The notes: generated from the sequence alone by a model not told the origin. Counted from the stretch's first letter, positions 34,040 through 42,930 are shown. The stretch: DNA of 64,000 nt from PALSA-555 sp036521915 (GCA_036521915.1 DATDGU010000111.1:12547-76546); one strand, 5' to 3'. Translations and numbers: made by a program.

Positions 34040-35137
34040 GTGCACGTCGTCGTCGCCGTCCTCCTCTCGATCCTCGGGGTCCTGCTCATCCTCGTCGTCT
34101 TCGACTCGGCGCTGCGGACCTTCGTCCTGCCTCGCGGGGTCGTGACGCTCCTGACCCGGACGTTCTTCACCAGCCTGCGGAAGGTGTTCGACGTCTTCGC
34201 GCGCGAGAGCCGGACCTACGAGGCGCGCGACAGCGTGATGGCCCTCTACGGGCCGCTCGGGCTCTTCGGGCTCGTGTTCACGTGGATGACGATCGTCATC
34301 CTGGGCTTCGCGCTCATCTACAAGGGTGCGCTCCAGGTCGGGACATGGCACCGGGCGTTCGAGCTGTCAGGGTCCTCGTTCTTCACGCTCGGCTTCGTCG
34401 GCGTCCCGCCGGGCATCCCGAGCTACTGCCTCGTGTTCATCGAGGCCGGGTCGGGCCTCGGGCTCCTCGCGCTCCTCATCGCCTACCTGCCGACGATCTA
34501 CGGCGCGTTCTCGCGCCGGGAGCTCGCCGTGGCGAAGCTGGCCACCCGCGCGGGCACCCCGCCGAGCGCCATCGACCTGCTCACCCGGTACCACGCCATC
34601 GGCTGGACCGACCAGCTCCCCGCGCTCTGGGAGCAGTGGGAGGAGTGGTTCGCCGACATTGCCGAGACGCACACGTCGCTCGGCGTGCTCACGTTCTTCC
34701 GCTCGCCCAACCCCGACCGGTCCTGGGTCACCGCGGCCGGCGCCCTCCTGGACGCGGCGTCGCTGGCCCAGTCGACGCTCGCCATCCCCTGGTCGCCGCA
34801 GGCCGGGCTGTGCATCCGCGCCGGGACGATTGCGCTGCGCGAGATCGCCTCCTTCTTCGGTGTCCCGTTCGACCCCGACCCCCGCCCCGACGACGCGATC
34901 AGCATCGCCCGCTCGGAGTGGGACGACGCCTACGTGCGCCTCGGCGGCGCCGGCGTGCCGGTCCGGCCCGACCGCAACCGGGCCTGGCGCGACTTCGCCG
35001 GCTGGCGGGTCAACTACGACGCCGTGCTGCTCGGCATGGCCGGCATCACGATGGCGCCGTACGCGCCGTGGTCCTCGGACCGCTCCCTGCGGTACCGGGC
35101 GCGCCTCGTCCGGCGCCGCACCCCGACGACCGGCTGA
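34040..35137 (+). CDS. Membrane protein with a K+-channel-like pore loop
   Basis: 365 residues. N-terminal helix VVVAVLLSILGVLLILVVF, second helix GLFGLVFTWMTIVILGFALI, a pore-like segment SSFFTLGFVG, third helix SGLGLLALLIAYLPTIYGAF, then a cytoplasmic domain of about 200 residues with Trp/Glu-rich QLPALWEQWEEWF. The TM-pore-TM order resembles two-TM ion channels, but the selectivity filter is TLGFVG instead of TVGYG. Function unproven. GTG start 13 nt after arfB; GAGAGG precedes it. Confidence 0.6.
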   Translation: MHVVVAVLLSILGVLLILVVFDSALRTFVLPRGVVTLLTRTFFTSLRKVFDVFARESRTYEARDSVMALYGPLGLFGLVFTWMTIVILGFALIYKGALQVGTWHRAFELSGSSFFTLGFVGVPPGIPSYCLVFIEAGSGLGLLALLIAYLPTIYGAFSRRELAVAKLATRAGTPPSAIDLLTRYHAIGWTDQLPALWEQWEEWFADIAETHTSLGVLTFFRSPNPDRSWVTAAGALLDAASLAQSTLAIPWSPQAGLCIRAGTIALREIASFFGVPFDPDPRPDDAISIARSEWDDAYVRLGGAGVPVRPDRNRAWRDFAGWRVNYDAVLLGMAGITMAPYAPWSSDRSLRYRARLVRRRTPTTG

Positions 35138-35182
35138 CCCGCGGCCGCGGCGCGCGGCCGAGTGCCCGCGAGCCACCCGGAC

Positions 35183-35216
35183 CTGACATCTGCGTCAGGG
35201 GACATGTGGCTAGAGT
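35183..35216 (+). promoter_or_regulatory. TetR-type operator CTGACA-N4-CGTCAG and -10 box of the liv operon
   Basis: CTGACATCTGCGTCAG (35183-35198) lies just upstream of TAGAGT (35211-35216), where the -35 region would be. The same palindrome recurs before the genes at 41704 and 42439. Confidence 0.55.
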
Positions 35217-35250
35217 GCCGGGAATCGTCGGTCGACTGGGGGGAGTACCG

Positions 35251-36636
35251 ATGCGCTGGAACAGGTCCGTGCGGGCGATGACCGTCGCGGTGGTCGCCGC
35301 CGCACTGAGCCTGGCGGTGGCCGCGAGCCCCGTGGGCGCGCAGAGCAGCAGCGCCAACGGACGACCCGGCGTCACGGCCACGACGATCAAGGTGGGCGGC
35401 GTGGCCGGGGTGACGAACCCCGTCGGCCAGCCGTACGCCTCCGGCTTCGACGGCCTCCAGGCGTACTTCAACTACATCAACGGCAAGGGCGGGGTCTTCG
35501 GCCGCAAGTTCCAGCTCGTCGCCAAGCTCGACGACCAGTCGCGCGCGTCCCAGAACGTCGAGGAGTCGCGCTCGCTCGTCGAGGAGGACCACGTCTTCGC
35601 GGTCGCGCCGGTGGTCACCCAGATCTTCGCCGGAGCGAGCTACCTGGCGGGCAAGGGCGTCCCGACGTTCGGCTGGAACATCGACACCGGCTGGCAGACC
35701 GGCTACCCGACCCCGGGCGCGATCAGCCCGACGGGCGGGATGGGTGCGGCGAACCTCTTCGGTGAGAAGGGCTCCTACCTCTGCTTAGTGTGCGCGTCGG
35801 AGGCGTCCCCCTACATCGCCCAGCAGGTCGGCGCGAAGAACGTCGCCATCCTCGCCTACACGGCGTCGCAGTCGGCGCAGTGCGCGCAGGGCACGGAGGC
35901 CGGCCTCAAGAAGTACGGGTTCAACGTGGCCCTGGTCGACACGAGCCTGGCGTTCGGGTTCACCGACCTCGGCTCGGACATCGACCAGATGAAGGCGAAG
36001 AATGTGCAGTTCGTCAGCACGTGCATGGACGTCGGGGGTGAGGTGGCCGTCGCCCAGGACCTCCAACGGGCCGGGCTGACGAGCGTGAAGTTCTACGCGC
36101 CCCAGGGCTACGACCCCGGCACGCTGTCCAAGTACGGCCAGGAGCTCGACGGCATCTACTTCGGGATCGACTTCGTGCCCTTCGAGGACGCGAGCCAGTT
36201 CCCGGAGATGCAGCTCTTCATGAAGTACATGAACGCCGAGCACAAGCCGATCAACGAGCAGGCCCTCTCGGGGTGGATCAACGGCGACCTGCTCTACAAG
36301 GGCATCAAGAAGGCCGGGAAGGACTTCACCCAGGCCTCGGTCGTCTCCGCGATCAACGGCTTCAACGGCTACACGGCGAACGGCCTGCGGCCACCGATCA
36401 ACTGGTCCTTCGACGGCCACGGGCCGGGGACGGAGGCCTGCACCGCCTACGTGGAGGTCGTGAACGGCAAGTTCGTGCCGCAGTTCGGGAAGCCCGGGCA
36501 GCCGTTCGTGTGCACGCGCGACAACCCGCTCCCGGACACGCTGGACTCGTCGACCGTCTACTACCGGCCGCCGCTGGCCGGCGAGACGCTGCCGCCCACC
36601 GCGACGGTCCCGTCGACGTCGCCGCCACAGCCATAG
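35251..36636 (+). CDS. Branched-chain-type ABC transporter substrate-binding protein
   Basis: 461 residues. Signal peptide MRWNRSVRAMTVAVVAAALS ending near GAQSSS, then a Leu/Ile/Val-binding fold (TIKVGGVAGVTNPVG, FNYINGKGGVFGRKFQLV, DQMKAKNVQFVSTCMD). SD GGGGGGAG precedes ATG 35251. Feeds the fused permease and two ATPases directly downstream. In actinobacteria such systems often import amides, amino acids or aromatic/steroid-like acids; ligand not determined. Long upstream open frame over arfB and the channel-like gene is spurious. Confidence 0.9.
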   Translation: MRWNRSVRAMTVAVVAAALSLAVAASPVGAQSSSANGRPGVTATTIKVGGVAGVTNPVGQPYASGFDGLQAYFNYINGKGGVFGRKFQLVAKLDDQSRASQNVEESRSLVEEDHVFAVAPVVTQIFAGASYLAGKGVPTFGWNIDTGWQTGYPTPGAISPTGGMGAANLFGEKGSYLCLVCASEASPYIAQQVGAKNVAILAYTASQSAQCAQGTEAGLKKYGFNVALVDTSLAFGFTDLGSDIDQMKAKNVQFVSTCMDVGGEVAVAQDLQRAGLTSVKFYAPQGYDPGTLSKYGQELDGIYFGIDFVPFEDASQFPEMQLFMKYMNAEHKPINEQALSGWINGDLLYKGIKKAGKDFTQASVVSAINGFNGYTANGLRPPINWSFDGHGPGTEACTAYVEVVNGKFVPQFGKPGQPFVCTRDNPLPDTLDSSTVYYRPPLAGETLPPTATVPSTSPPQP

Positions 36637-36689
36637 CGGGGCGGGGCACCCTGTAAGGAGAACAACCGAGACCGGAGTCCGACGAGCTC

Positions 36690-39506
36690 GTGGGTCAAGT
36701 CCCGGCGTGGCTGATCGAAGGGATCCCCTTCGGTTGCGTCTACGCGCTCATCGCCATCGGGATCGTCCTCACCTATAAGACGACCGGGGTCTTCAACTTC
36801 GCGTTCGCCGCCCAGGCTTTCGTGGCCGCGGCGGTGTACGTGGAGATGGTCGAGGTCCACGGCGACCCGCGCTGGCTGGGCCTCGTAGTCGCGATCCTCA
36901 TCGTGTCGCCGCTCTTGGGGCTGGCGTTCGACCGGTTCCTGTTCCGCGCCATGCGCACGAGCGGGTGGCAGGTGAAGCTCGTCGTGGTGCTCGGCATGTT
37001 CATCGCCTTGCCCCAGATCGTCCTCGACTTCATCAGCGGCCAGCAGCCGGTGCCGGTGACGGTGCGGTCGAGCATCCCACCAATGCTCGGGATCAACGCC
37101 CCGGGCTTCAACATCGGGACCCACTTCGTGTCGTGGGACTTCGCGTTGGCGGCGATCGTCACCGTGGTCACCGTGCTGATCCTCGGGTTCATCTTCCGGT
37201 ACACCGCGATCGGGCTGCAGATGCGAGCGGTCGTCGAGAGCCCCCGCATGGTCGAGCTGGCGGGGGTGAACTCGGAGCGGGTGAGCGCGGTGGCCTGGAT
37301 GCTCTCGAGCGTCATGGCGGGCATCGCCGGCGTGATCCTCGCCACGCTGGCCCAGACGCTGAACGCGAACGTCTTCACGCTGCTGCTCGTCATCACGATC
37401 GCTGCGGCGGCGTGCGGGCGCCTCACGAGCATCCCGGTGACGTTCTTCGCCGGCATCGCGCTCGGCGTCGCGGACCGGGCGCTGCCCGACATCCTCCAGA
37501 GCTGGTTCGGGGTGAGCTCGGCGAGCGAGCTGGCGAAGGACCTGCGGCCGTCGCTGCCGTTCCTGCTGCTGTTCCTCATCCTCGTGCTCGTCAAGTCGAT
37601 CCGGTCGCGGCGCGAAGCGGCGGACCCGCTCGCGGGCGTCGACCCGCCGCCGCCGGCGATGGCGCACACCTACAAGACGCCCGAGCTCGAGCGGCTCACG
37701 AAGATCATCTTCCCGATCTTCATCGGCGGGTTCGTCCTGGTGATGCTGACGATCGTCAGCGGCCTGTGGGTGTTCCGCATCACCGACGGGCTGACGCTCG
37801 CCGTCACGTTCCTCTCGATCACGATCATCACCGGGTTCGCCGGACAGATCTCGCTCGCCCAGGCGACGTTCGCCGGGATCGGAGGGTTCACCGCGGCCGA
37901 CCTCGCCGTCGATCACGGGATCCCGATCCTGGTCGGGGTGCTCATCGGCGCGGTCGTCGCCGCCGCGGTCGGCGCCCTCTTCTCGCTGCCCGCCCTGCGC
38001 CTCGGCGGCATCTACCTGACGCTCGCGACCTTGGCCTTCGGGCTCATGGTCGAGAACGTCGTCTTCAACCGACCAGAGATCTCCAACGGCACGGCCGGGA
38101 TCCATGTGCCGCGCCCCGACTTCGCGACGACGGACCGCTCCTTCTTCCTGCTCATCTTCGCGATCTTCGCCGTCGTCGGCTTCGGCGTGATCTTGATACG
38201 CAAGGGGACGACCGGACGATTCTTCCTGGCGATCCGCGGCAGCGAGACCGCCGCGGCGTCGATCGGCATCAACGCGACCGCGCTGCGCGTCACGCTCTTC
38301 GCCACGTCGGCCGCGGTGGCGGGCATCGGCGGTGGGCTCATCGCGATGTCGGGACAGGACGTGCGCGTCGGGGACGCCCCGACGTTCCCCACGATCCTCG
38401 GCATCGCGTGGGTGGTGCTCGTCGTCACCCTCGGCTCGCGCACGGTGGACGGCGCGGTGAACGCGGGGATCAGCTTCGTCGTGTTCCAGTGGCTGCTCGA
38501 GGACGGCCTGCACCTGACGCCGGGGATCTTCCTGATCCTCTTCGGCCTCGGGGCGATCACCTACGCCCGTCACCCCGAGGGGATCGTCGAGTACCAGACC
38601 CGCAAGAGCCTCGTCGAGATGGCCCGGGCCCGGGCGCTCGCCGTGCGCGCGAAGGGCCTTGCCGCCCGACACGAGCTCCCCGAGACCTACACGCGGGTCG
38701 CGCGCGTCGTCGTGCCGATCGCGGCCGGCCCCGCCCTGTACCTCGTGTACCTGCTCGTCCGCACCGGGACGCAGCTCGACGCCACGATCGTCGGCTCGCC
38801 GCCGTTCGTCCGGACGATCGGGCACTGGGCCGACGTGCACAGCCGCACGCTGCTGCCGTTCGTGCTGCCGAGCGTCGCGTTCCTGCTCGTGTGGATGCTG
38901 TGGGCCGACCGGGGCCTCGCCCGTCAGCGGGCCGACCGCCGTGGGCCGTACGTGTTCGTCGGCGGGGCCGCGCTCGGCGCGCTGCTCGGCTGGATGATGC
39001 ACAGCAACGGCCACGTGTCGGTCTTCGGGGCGCACTGGAACCTCTCCGGCACGTTCCTGCTCACCCAGGTGTGGGGTGACCTGCCGGGCAGCACCACCGA
39101 CTGCGTCCTCCTCGGCACGATCGTCGGCGCGGCCGCGGTCATGTTCCTGTGGCTGCCGTCGCAGGTCCAGCGGGTCGCGAAGGCGAAGGGATGGCTCGAG
39201 GCGCCGCTCACCTGGAAGGACGGCCGGGTCCCGGCCGGCATGGTGATCATCGGCGTCTACCTCTTCACCCGGCTGAAGACGGCGACGCCGCCGAGCGGCT
39301 GGCCGGTCGCGATCGTCGCCATCGCGCTGACGATCGTGTGGCTCCAGTTCGTGGCGAGCCTCCAGGGCGCGATCAACGAGCTGGCGATCGGCAACGAGGG
39401 GGAGACCCGCCGCATCGCCGAGGGCCTCGGCCGGCCCGAGACCGGCCTGACCGCGCCCGCCGCGCTCCCCGAGCCGGTCCCGGCGCCCGCGGGGGGCAGC
39501 GAGTGA
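36690..39506 (+). CDS. Fused LivH-LivM permease with a C-terminal membrane extension
   Basis: 938 residues. Residues about 1-300 are a LivH-type permease (ALIAIGIVLTYKTTGVFNFA, LAGVNSERVSAVAWMLSSVM). After a linker (PLAGVDPPPPAMAHTYKTP), residues about 330-640 are a LivM-type permease (FAGQISLAQATFAGIGGFTA, RGSETAAASIGINATALRV). Residues about 660-938 hold roughly six more hydrophobic segments with no recognised counterpart, ending in a Pro-rich tail. GTG start. The stop overlaps the ATPase start (GTGA). One chain supplies both halves of the channel. Confidence 0.9.
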   Translation: MGQVPAWLIEGIPFGCVYALIAIGIVLTYKTTGVFNFAFAAQAFVAAAVYVEMVEVHGDPRWLGLVVAILIVSPLLGLAFDRFLFRAMRTSGWQVKLVVVLGMFIALPQIVLDFISGQQPVPVTVRSSIPPMLGINAPGFNIGTHFVSWDFALAAIVTVVTVLILGFIFRYTAIGLQMRAVVESPRMVELAGVNSERVSAVAWMLSSVMAGIAGVILATLAQTLNANVFTLLLVITIAAAACGRLTSIPVTFFAGIALGVADRALPDILQSWFGVSSASELAKDLRPSLPFLLLFLILVLVKSIRSRREAADPLAGVDPPPPAMAHTYKTPELERLTKIIFPIFIGGFVLVMLTIVSGLWVFRITDGLTLAVTFLSITIITGFAGQISLAQATFAGIGGFTAADLAVDHGIPILVGVLIGAVVAAAVGALFSLPALRLGGIYLTLATLAFGLMVENVVFNRPEISNGTAGIHVPRPDFATTDRSFFLLIFAIFAVVGFGVILIRKGTTGRFFLAIRGSETAAASIGINATALRVTLFATSAAVAGIGGGLIAMSGQDVRVGDAPTFPTILGIAWVVLVVTLGSRTVDGAVNAGISFVVFQWLLEDGLHLTPGIFLILFGLGAITYARHPEGIVEYQTRKSLVEMARARALAVRAKGLAARHELPETYTRVARVVVPIAAGPALYLVYLLVRTGTQLDATIVGSPPFVRTIGHWADVHSRTLLPFVLPSVAFLLVWMLWADRGLARQRADRRGPYVFVGGAALGALLGWMMHSNGHVSVFGAHWNLSGTFLLTQVWGDLPGSTTDCVLLGTIVGAAAVMFLWLPSQVQRVAKAKGWLEAPLTWKDGRVPAGMVIIGVYLFTRLKTATPPSGWPVAIVAIALTIVWLQFVASLQGAINELAIGNEGETRRIAEGLGRPETGLTAPAALPEPVPAPAGGSE

Positions 39507-40309
39507 GCACCACGACGACGCCCGTGGACGCCACGTCGGGCACGACCCGCGCCCCGCTGCTGTCCGCCCGCGGGATCACGAAGCGGTTCTCAGGGATCAG
39601 CGCGCTGAGCGAGGTCGACTGCGACGTCCACCCCGGCGAGATGGTCGGGCTGATCGGCCCGAACGGCGCCGGGAAGACGACGTTCTTCAACTGCCTGCTC
39701 GGCATGCTGCGCCCCGAGGGCGGGAGCGTCCACTTCGACGGCCGCGACATCACCCGCATGCCGATCCACCGGCGGGCCCGGCTCGGGATCGGCCGCACGT
39801 TCCAGCGCCTCGAGCTGTTCTCGGGGATGACGGTCCGCGAGCACTTCCTCGTGACCGAGCGGGCCCGGAACCGCAGCGGCAGCCTCTGGAAGGACCTCCT
39901 CAACCTCTCGAAGCCGACGGCCCAGGAGCAGGCCCTCGCGCAGCGGATGCTCGAGATCCTCAACCTCGAGGCCGAGGCCGACAAGCCTGTCGAGTCGCTG
40001 AGCCTCGGACGCGGCCGCCTCGTCGAGCTCGGCCGGGCGCTGATGACCCAGCCGAAGATGCTGCTCCTCGACGAGCCGTCCTCGGGCCTCGACGTGCGCG
40101 AGACGGCGAGCCTCGCCGAGCGTCTCGCCACCGTGCAGGCCGAGCACGACTTCGCCGTGCTGCTGGTCGAGCACGACGTCGAGATGGTGTCGAGCCTCGT
40201 CACCCGCCTCTACGTGCTCGACTTCGGGGAGCTCATCGCCAGCGGCGCGACGAAGGACGTCCTCGGCGACGCCGAGGTCCGCAAGGCCTACCTCGGAGAC
40301 TTCGAATGA
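39503..40309 (+). CDS. LivG-type ABC transporter ATP-binding protein
   Basis: 268 residues. Walker A GPNGAGKTT, Q-loop RTFQRLELFSGMTV, Walker B MLLLDEPSSGLD, H-loop LLVEHDVEMV. The signature is LSLGRGRLVE rather than LSGGQ/LSYGQQR, a notable deviation at the two usual Gly/Gln positions. Start GTG overlaps the permease stop; next ATPase overlaps by ATGA. Powers uptake with the LivF-type ATPase. Confidence 0.9.
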   Translation: MSTTTTPVDATSGTTRAPLLSARGITKRFSGISALSEVDCDVHPGEMVGLIGPNGAGKTTFFNCLLGMLRPEGGSVHFDGRDITRMPIHRRARLGIGRTFQRLELFSGMTVREHFLVTERARNRSGSLWKDLLNLSKPTAQEQALAQRMLEILNLEAEADKPVESLSLGRGRLVELGRALMTQPKMLLLDEPSSGLDVRETASLAERLATVQAEHDFAVLLVEHDVEMVSSLVTRLYVLDFGELIASGATKDVLGDAEVRKAYLGDFE

Positions 40310-41070
40310 CGAGCGCCGCCGCGCCGCCGATCCTGGAGCTGCGCAACGTCGAGGCGAGCTACGGGCCGTTCCGGTCCCTTTTTGGGGTGTCGTTCTCGAT
40401 CGCCGAGGGCGGGGTCACCGCGCTCCTCGGCGGCAACGGGTCGGGCAAGACCACCGTCGTGCGGGTCTGCTCCGGGCTGCTGCACCCGATCGGCGGCCAG
40501 GTGTACTACCAGGGCGAGGACGTCACCCAGCTGCGCGCCTACCGGCTGTCTCGCCTCGGCGTCGTGCACGCCCCGGAGGGCCGCTCGGTGTTCGCGACGC
40601 TCTCCGTCGAGGACAACTTGAACCTCACGTTCCGCCAGGCGTTCGGGCGCAAGGGCTGCCACGGCGCGCTCGACCAGGCGTACAGCCTCTTCCCGCGCCT
40701 CGGCGAGCGGCGCCGCCAGCAGGCCGGGACGCTCTCCGGCGGGGAGCAGCGGATGCTGTCCCTCGCCCGGGTGCTCGTCCGGTCCCCGAAGCTGCTCATC
40801 ACCGACGAGCTGTCGCTCGGCCTGGCGCCGCTCATCATCGACGAGGTCTACGAGACGCTCGCCACGATCCACGAGCACGGCACGGCGCTGCTCATCGTCG
40901 AGCAGCACATCCGCCAGGCGCTCATCCTCGCCGACCACGTCGTCGTCATGGGCAAGGGGAAGGTGAGCCTCTCCGGGCGCACCGAGGAGCTCGGCGACGT
41001 CGGGGAGCGGATCCTGCCCGCCATCCAGGGCGAGCGCCTCTCCGGCAACGGGGCCCAGCCCGGGTCCTGA
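40306..41070 (+). CDS. LivF-type ABC transporter ATP-binding protein
   Basis: 254 residues. Walker A GGNGSGKTT, signature LSGGEQRMLSLARVL, Walker B LLITDELSLGLAP, H-loop LIVEQHI. The signature is canonical, so the heterodimer with the LivG-type protein has one standard and one degenerate site. ATGA overlap with the upstream gene. Last gene of the liv operon; a strong hairpin follows 6 nt after the stop. Confidence 0.92.
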   Translation: MTSAAAPPILELRNVEASYGPFRSLFGVSFSIAEGGVTALLGGNGSGKTTVVRVCSGLLHPIGGQVYYQGEDVTQLRAYRLSRLGVVHAPEGRSVFATLSVEDNLNLTFRQAFGRKGCHGALDQAYSLFPRLGERRRQQAGTLSGGEQRMLSLARVLVRSPKLLITDELSLGLAPLIIDEVYETLATIHEHGTALLIVEQHIRQALILADHVVVMGKGKVSLSGRTEELGDVGERILPAIQGERLSGNGAQPGS

Positions 41071-41076
41071 CGCGAC

Positions 41077-41111
41077 GACGCCGCCCCGGCCCGAAGGCGC
41101 GGGGCGGCGTC
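41077..41111. terminator. 11-bp GC hairpin after the liv operon
   Basis: GACGCCGCCCC (41077-41087), 13-nt loop, GGGGCGGCGTC (41101-41111), between convergent genes, so usable in both directions. Confidence 0.7.
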
Positions 41112-41128
41112 CGCCGGTCGAACGTCTG

Positions 41129-41704
41129 CTACGAGGAGGGCGGGATGGGCAGCCCGGCCGCCGTGTAGCACTCGTTGCTGGCCTGTGCGGCCACGGCACC
41201 GGCACCCGACTCGAGGTCACAGACCGTCGAGGCCGAGATGAACCAGTGGCCGTGCTCGATGAGCGCGTCGCCGGCCTCGGTGATGCCGAGCGGTGCCCCC
41301 GTCGTGCTGGTCGTCTTGTCCTTCAGGTACAGGCCATAGGTGAAGGTCAGCGTGTGCTTCCCGTTGCACTTCACCGTGATCATGGTCGGCAGGGTTATAG
41401 ACGTCGGGCTGGTCAGCCCGGCGGCCGTGTCGAGCTGCTCGCTCAGCGCGTACGACGGGGCGATCTTCGACCCCATGTCCACGTACGTGAACGCGAGGTT
41501 CGAGTTCCCGGAAAGGAAGTCGTCCATCGCGACCGTGATGCCCGTCTTCGCCGTGCTCGTCGAGCAGCTCGTGACCTTCGGCGACTTCGGTTGCGTCGTC
41601 GTGGTCGTTCCGCCGCCCTTCGCGCCCGCTGGTACCGCCGCGGCGAGGGCCATCACCGTCCCGAGCGCCGCCGCCCCGAGGGCGGCTGTCCAGTGCTTCC
41701 TCAT
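41129..41704 (-). CDS. Secreted protein of unknown function
   Basis: 191 residues. Signal peptide MRKHWTAALGAAALGTVMAL ending near PAGAKG, then a Thr-rich linker (GGGTTTTTQPKSPK) and a beta-rich domain with four Cys (VTSCSTST, VKCNGKH, STVCDLE, SNECYTA) that may form two disulfides. No family recognised. SD GGGGGGAG just upstream of ATG 41704. Its promoter region carries the CTGACG-N4-CGTCAG operator, so the adjacent TetR probably controls it together with the liv operon, suggesting a cell-surface accessory role. Confidence 0.75.
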   Translation of the reverse strand: MRKHWTAALGAAALGTVMALAAAVPAGAKGGGTTTTTQPKSPKVTSCSTSTAKTGITVAMDDFLSGNSNLAFTYVDMGSKIAPSYALSEQLDTAAGLTSPTSITLPTMITVKCNGKHTLTFTYGLYLKDKTTSTTGAPLGITEAGDALIEHGHWFISASTVCDLESGAGAVAAQASNECYTAAGLPIPPSS

Positions 41705-41722
41705 GCTCCCCCCTGTCCGTGT

Positions 41723-41745
41723 CTGACGAGTGCGTCAGGAAGGTA
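41723..41745 (-). promoter_or_regulatory. Promoter of the secreted-protein gene with a perfect TetR-type operator
   Basis: CTGACG-AGTG-CGTCAG (41723-41738), a perfect 6+6 palindrome, begins 2 nt after a minus-strand -10 box TACCTT (41745-41740). It overlaps the expected transcription start and also the last codons of tetR. Confidence 0.6.
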
Positions 41746-42439
41746 GCACCGGGGTCGCCGCAGGAGACGTCGCGGCCACGCCCGGTGGTTGGTCCCGGGC
41801 GTCGGCGCCGAAGAGCGCGGCGTGGGTGACGCCGGCGAGGGTGGTGACGAGCTCGGCCCGCCCGACCCGGATCTGGCGGGTCTCCAGGTAGTAGGTGGCG
41901 CGCTCGATCATCGCCACCAGCGCGAGCGCCGCGACGCGGGCGTCGAGGTCGGGCACGGCGGCCCGGACGCGGGTGGTGAGCTCGCGGGCGAACTGGGCGA
42001 CGAGGTCACCGCCGACCTGGCCGAGCTCGCTGTCGACGATCTCGGCCTCGGTCCAGGTGCGCAGCAGCGCGCTCTGCTGGTCGTAGAGGTCGGTGAACCG
42101 GGCCAGCCAGTCGACGAGCGCGGCGTAGCCGTCGCGGTCGGGGGTGAGGGGCGGGAGCGCCCGGGCGAGCTCGACCATCGATTCGGTCGTACCGGCGACG
42201 AGGGCCCGGAACAGCTCCTCCTTGCTCGAGAAGTACAGATAGAAGGTGCCGTGCGAGGTGCGGGCGGCCTTCACGATGTCGTCGACGCGGGCGGCGTGGA
42301 AGCCCCGGTCGGCGAAGACGGCTGCACCGGCGTCGAGGAGCCGGGCGAGGGTGCGCTGCCCGCGGGCGCGCAGCGCCCGGTCCGGGCCCGGGCCGCCCTG
42401 GCGGCCCACCGGCCGCGCCGCGGCGCGCTCGGGATCCAT
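41735..42439 (-). CDS. TetR-family transcriptional regulator
   Basis: 234 residues from ATG 42439 (an ATG at 42469 is also in frame, but it overlaps the operator). N-terminal HTH: RTLARLLDAGAAVFADRGFHAARVDDIVKAARTSHGTFYLYFSSKEELF. The C-terminal ligand domain is diverse (DWLARFTDLYDQQSALLRTW, MIERATYYLETRQI). Likely represses the liv operon, the secreted-protein gene and itself through CTGACG-N4-CGTCAG sites, with an acyl-CoA or transported ligand as inducer; the ligand is inferred. Divergent from the MaoC gene. Confidence 0.88.
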   Translation of the reverse strand: MDPERAAARPVGRQGGPGPDRALRARGQRTLARLLDAGAAVFADRGFHAARVDDIVKAARTSHGTFYLYFSSKEELFRALVAGTTESMVELARALPPLTPDRDGYAALVDWLARFTDLYDQQSALLRTWTEAEIVDSELGQVGGDLVAQFARELTTRVRAAVPDLDARVAALALVAMIERATYYLETRQIRVGRAELVTTLAGVTHAALFGADARDQPPGVAATSPAATPVLPS

Positions 42440-42458
42440 GGTGAACGTCGAGCGTAGC

Positions 42459-42497
42459 CTGACGCCCATGTCACCTTCTGGGTCGCGCGACTAGCCT
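42459..42497. promoter_or_regulatory. Divergent tetR/maoC promoter with degenerate operator
   Basis: CTGACG-CCCA-TGTCAC (42459-42474) is a weaker copy of the operator. Minus-strand TACGCT (42456-42451) serves tetR; plus-strand TAGCCT (42492-42497) is 7 nt before GTG 42505 of the MaoC gene. Confidence 0.5.
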
Positions 42498-42504
42498 GCG
42501 CGCC

Positions 42505-42930
42505 GTGCCCACCACCGCTCCCGCCTTCGACGCGCTGTCCGTCGGCGACGCGGCGCCGCCGCTCGTCGTCGAGCAGCTGACCCGCACGAACTTCGTGCGC
42601 TACGCCGGTGCGTCCGGTGACTTCAACCCGATGCACCACGACGACACCATGGCCACGTCGGTCGGCAACCCGTCGGTGTTCGGCCACGGGATGCTCACCG
42701 CCGGGCTCATGGCGCGCGTTGTGAAGGACTGGTTCGGGCCCGAGGCGCTGCGCCGCTTCCAGGTCCGCTTCTCGAAGCAGGTGTGGCCGGGCGACACGCT
42801 CACCTGCACCGCGACGGTCACGGGCAAGCGCGACGAGGGCGGCGAGCACCTCGTCGACCTGGCCTGCGCGGTGACGAACCAGGACGGCGTCGAGGTGCTG
42901 AGCGGCACGGCGACCGCCGCGGTGGCCTGA
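42505..42930 (+). CDS. MaoC-like hot-dog-fold enoyl-CoA hydratase
   Basis: 141 residues. Hydratase-2 motif YAGASGDFNPMHHDDTMA with Asp and His, then FGHGMLTAGLMARVV. Adds water to a trans-2-enoyl-CoA. Leaderless GTG start. Its stop is directly followed by the GTG of an SDR gene (TGA then GTG, no gap); together they resemble the split halves of a multifunctional beta-oxidation enzyme (hydratase plus 3-hydroxyacyl-CoA dehydrogenase). Confidence 0.88.
   Translation: MPTTAPAFDALSVGDAAPPLVVEQLTRTNFVRYAGASGDFNPMHHDDTMATSVGNPSVFGHGMLTAGLMARVVKDWFGPEALRRFQVRFSKQVWPGDTLTCTATVTGKRDEGGEHLVDLACAVTNQDGVEVLSGTATAAVA

Noticed and set aside
36561..39035. 824-codon antisense frame over the Liv permease fusion
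   Set aside because: His/Asp/Arg/Glu-rich repetitive translation, no domain, fully covered by a clear transporter gene.
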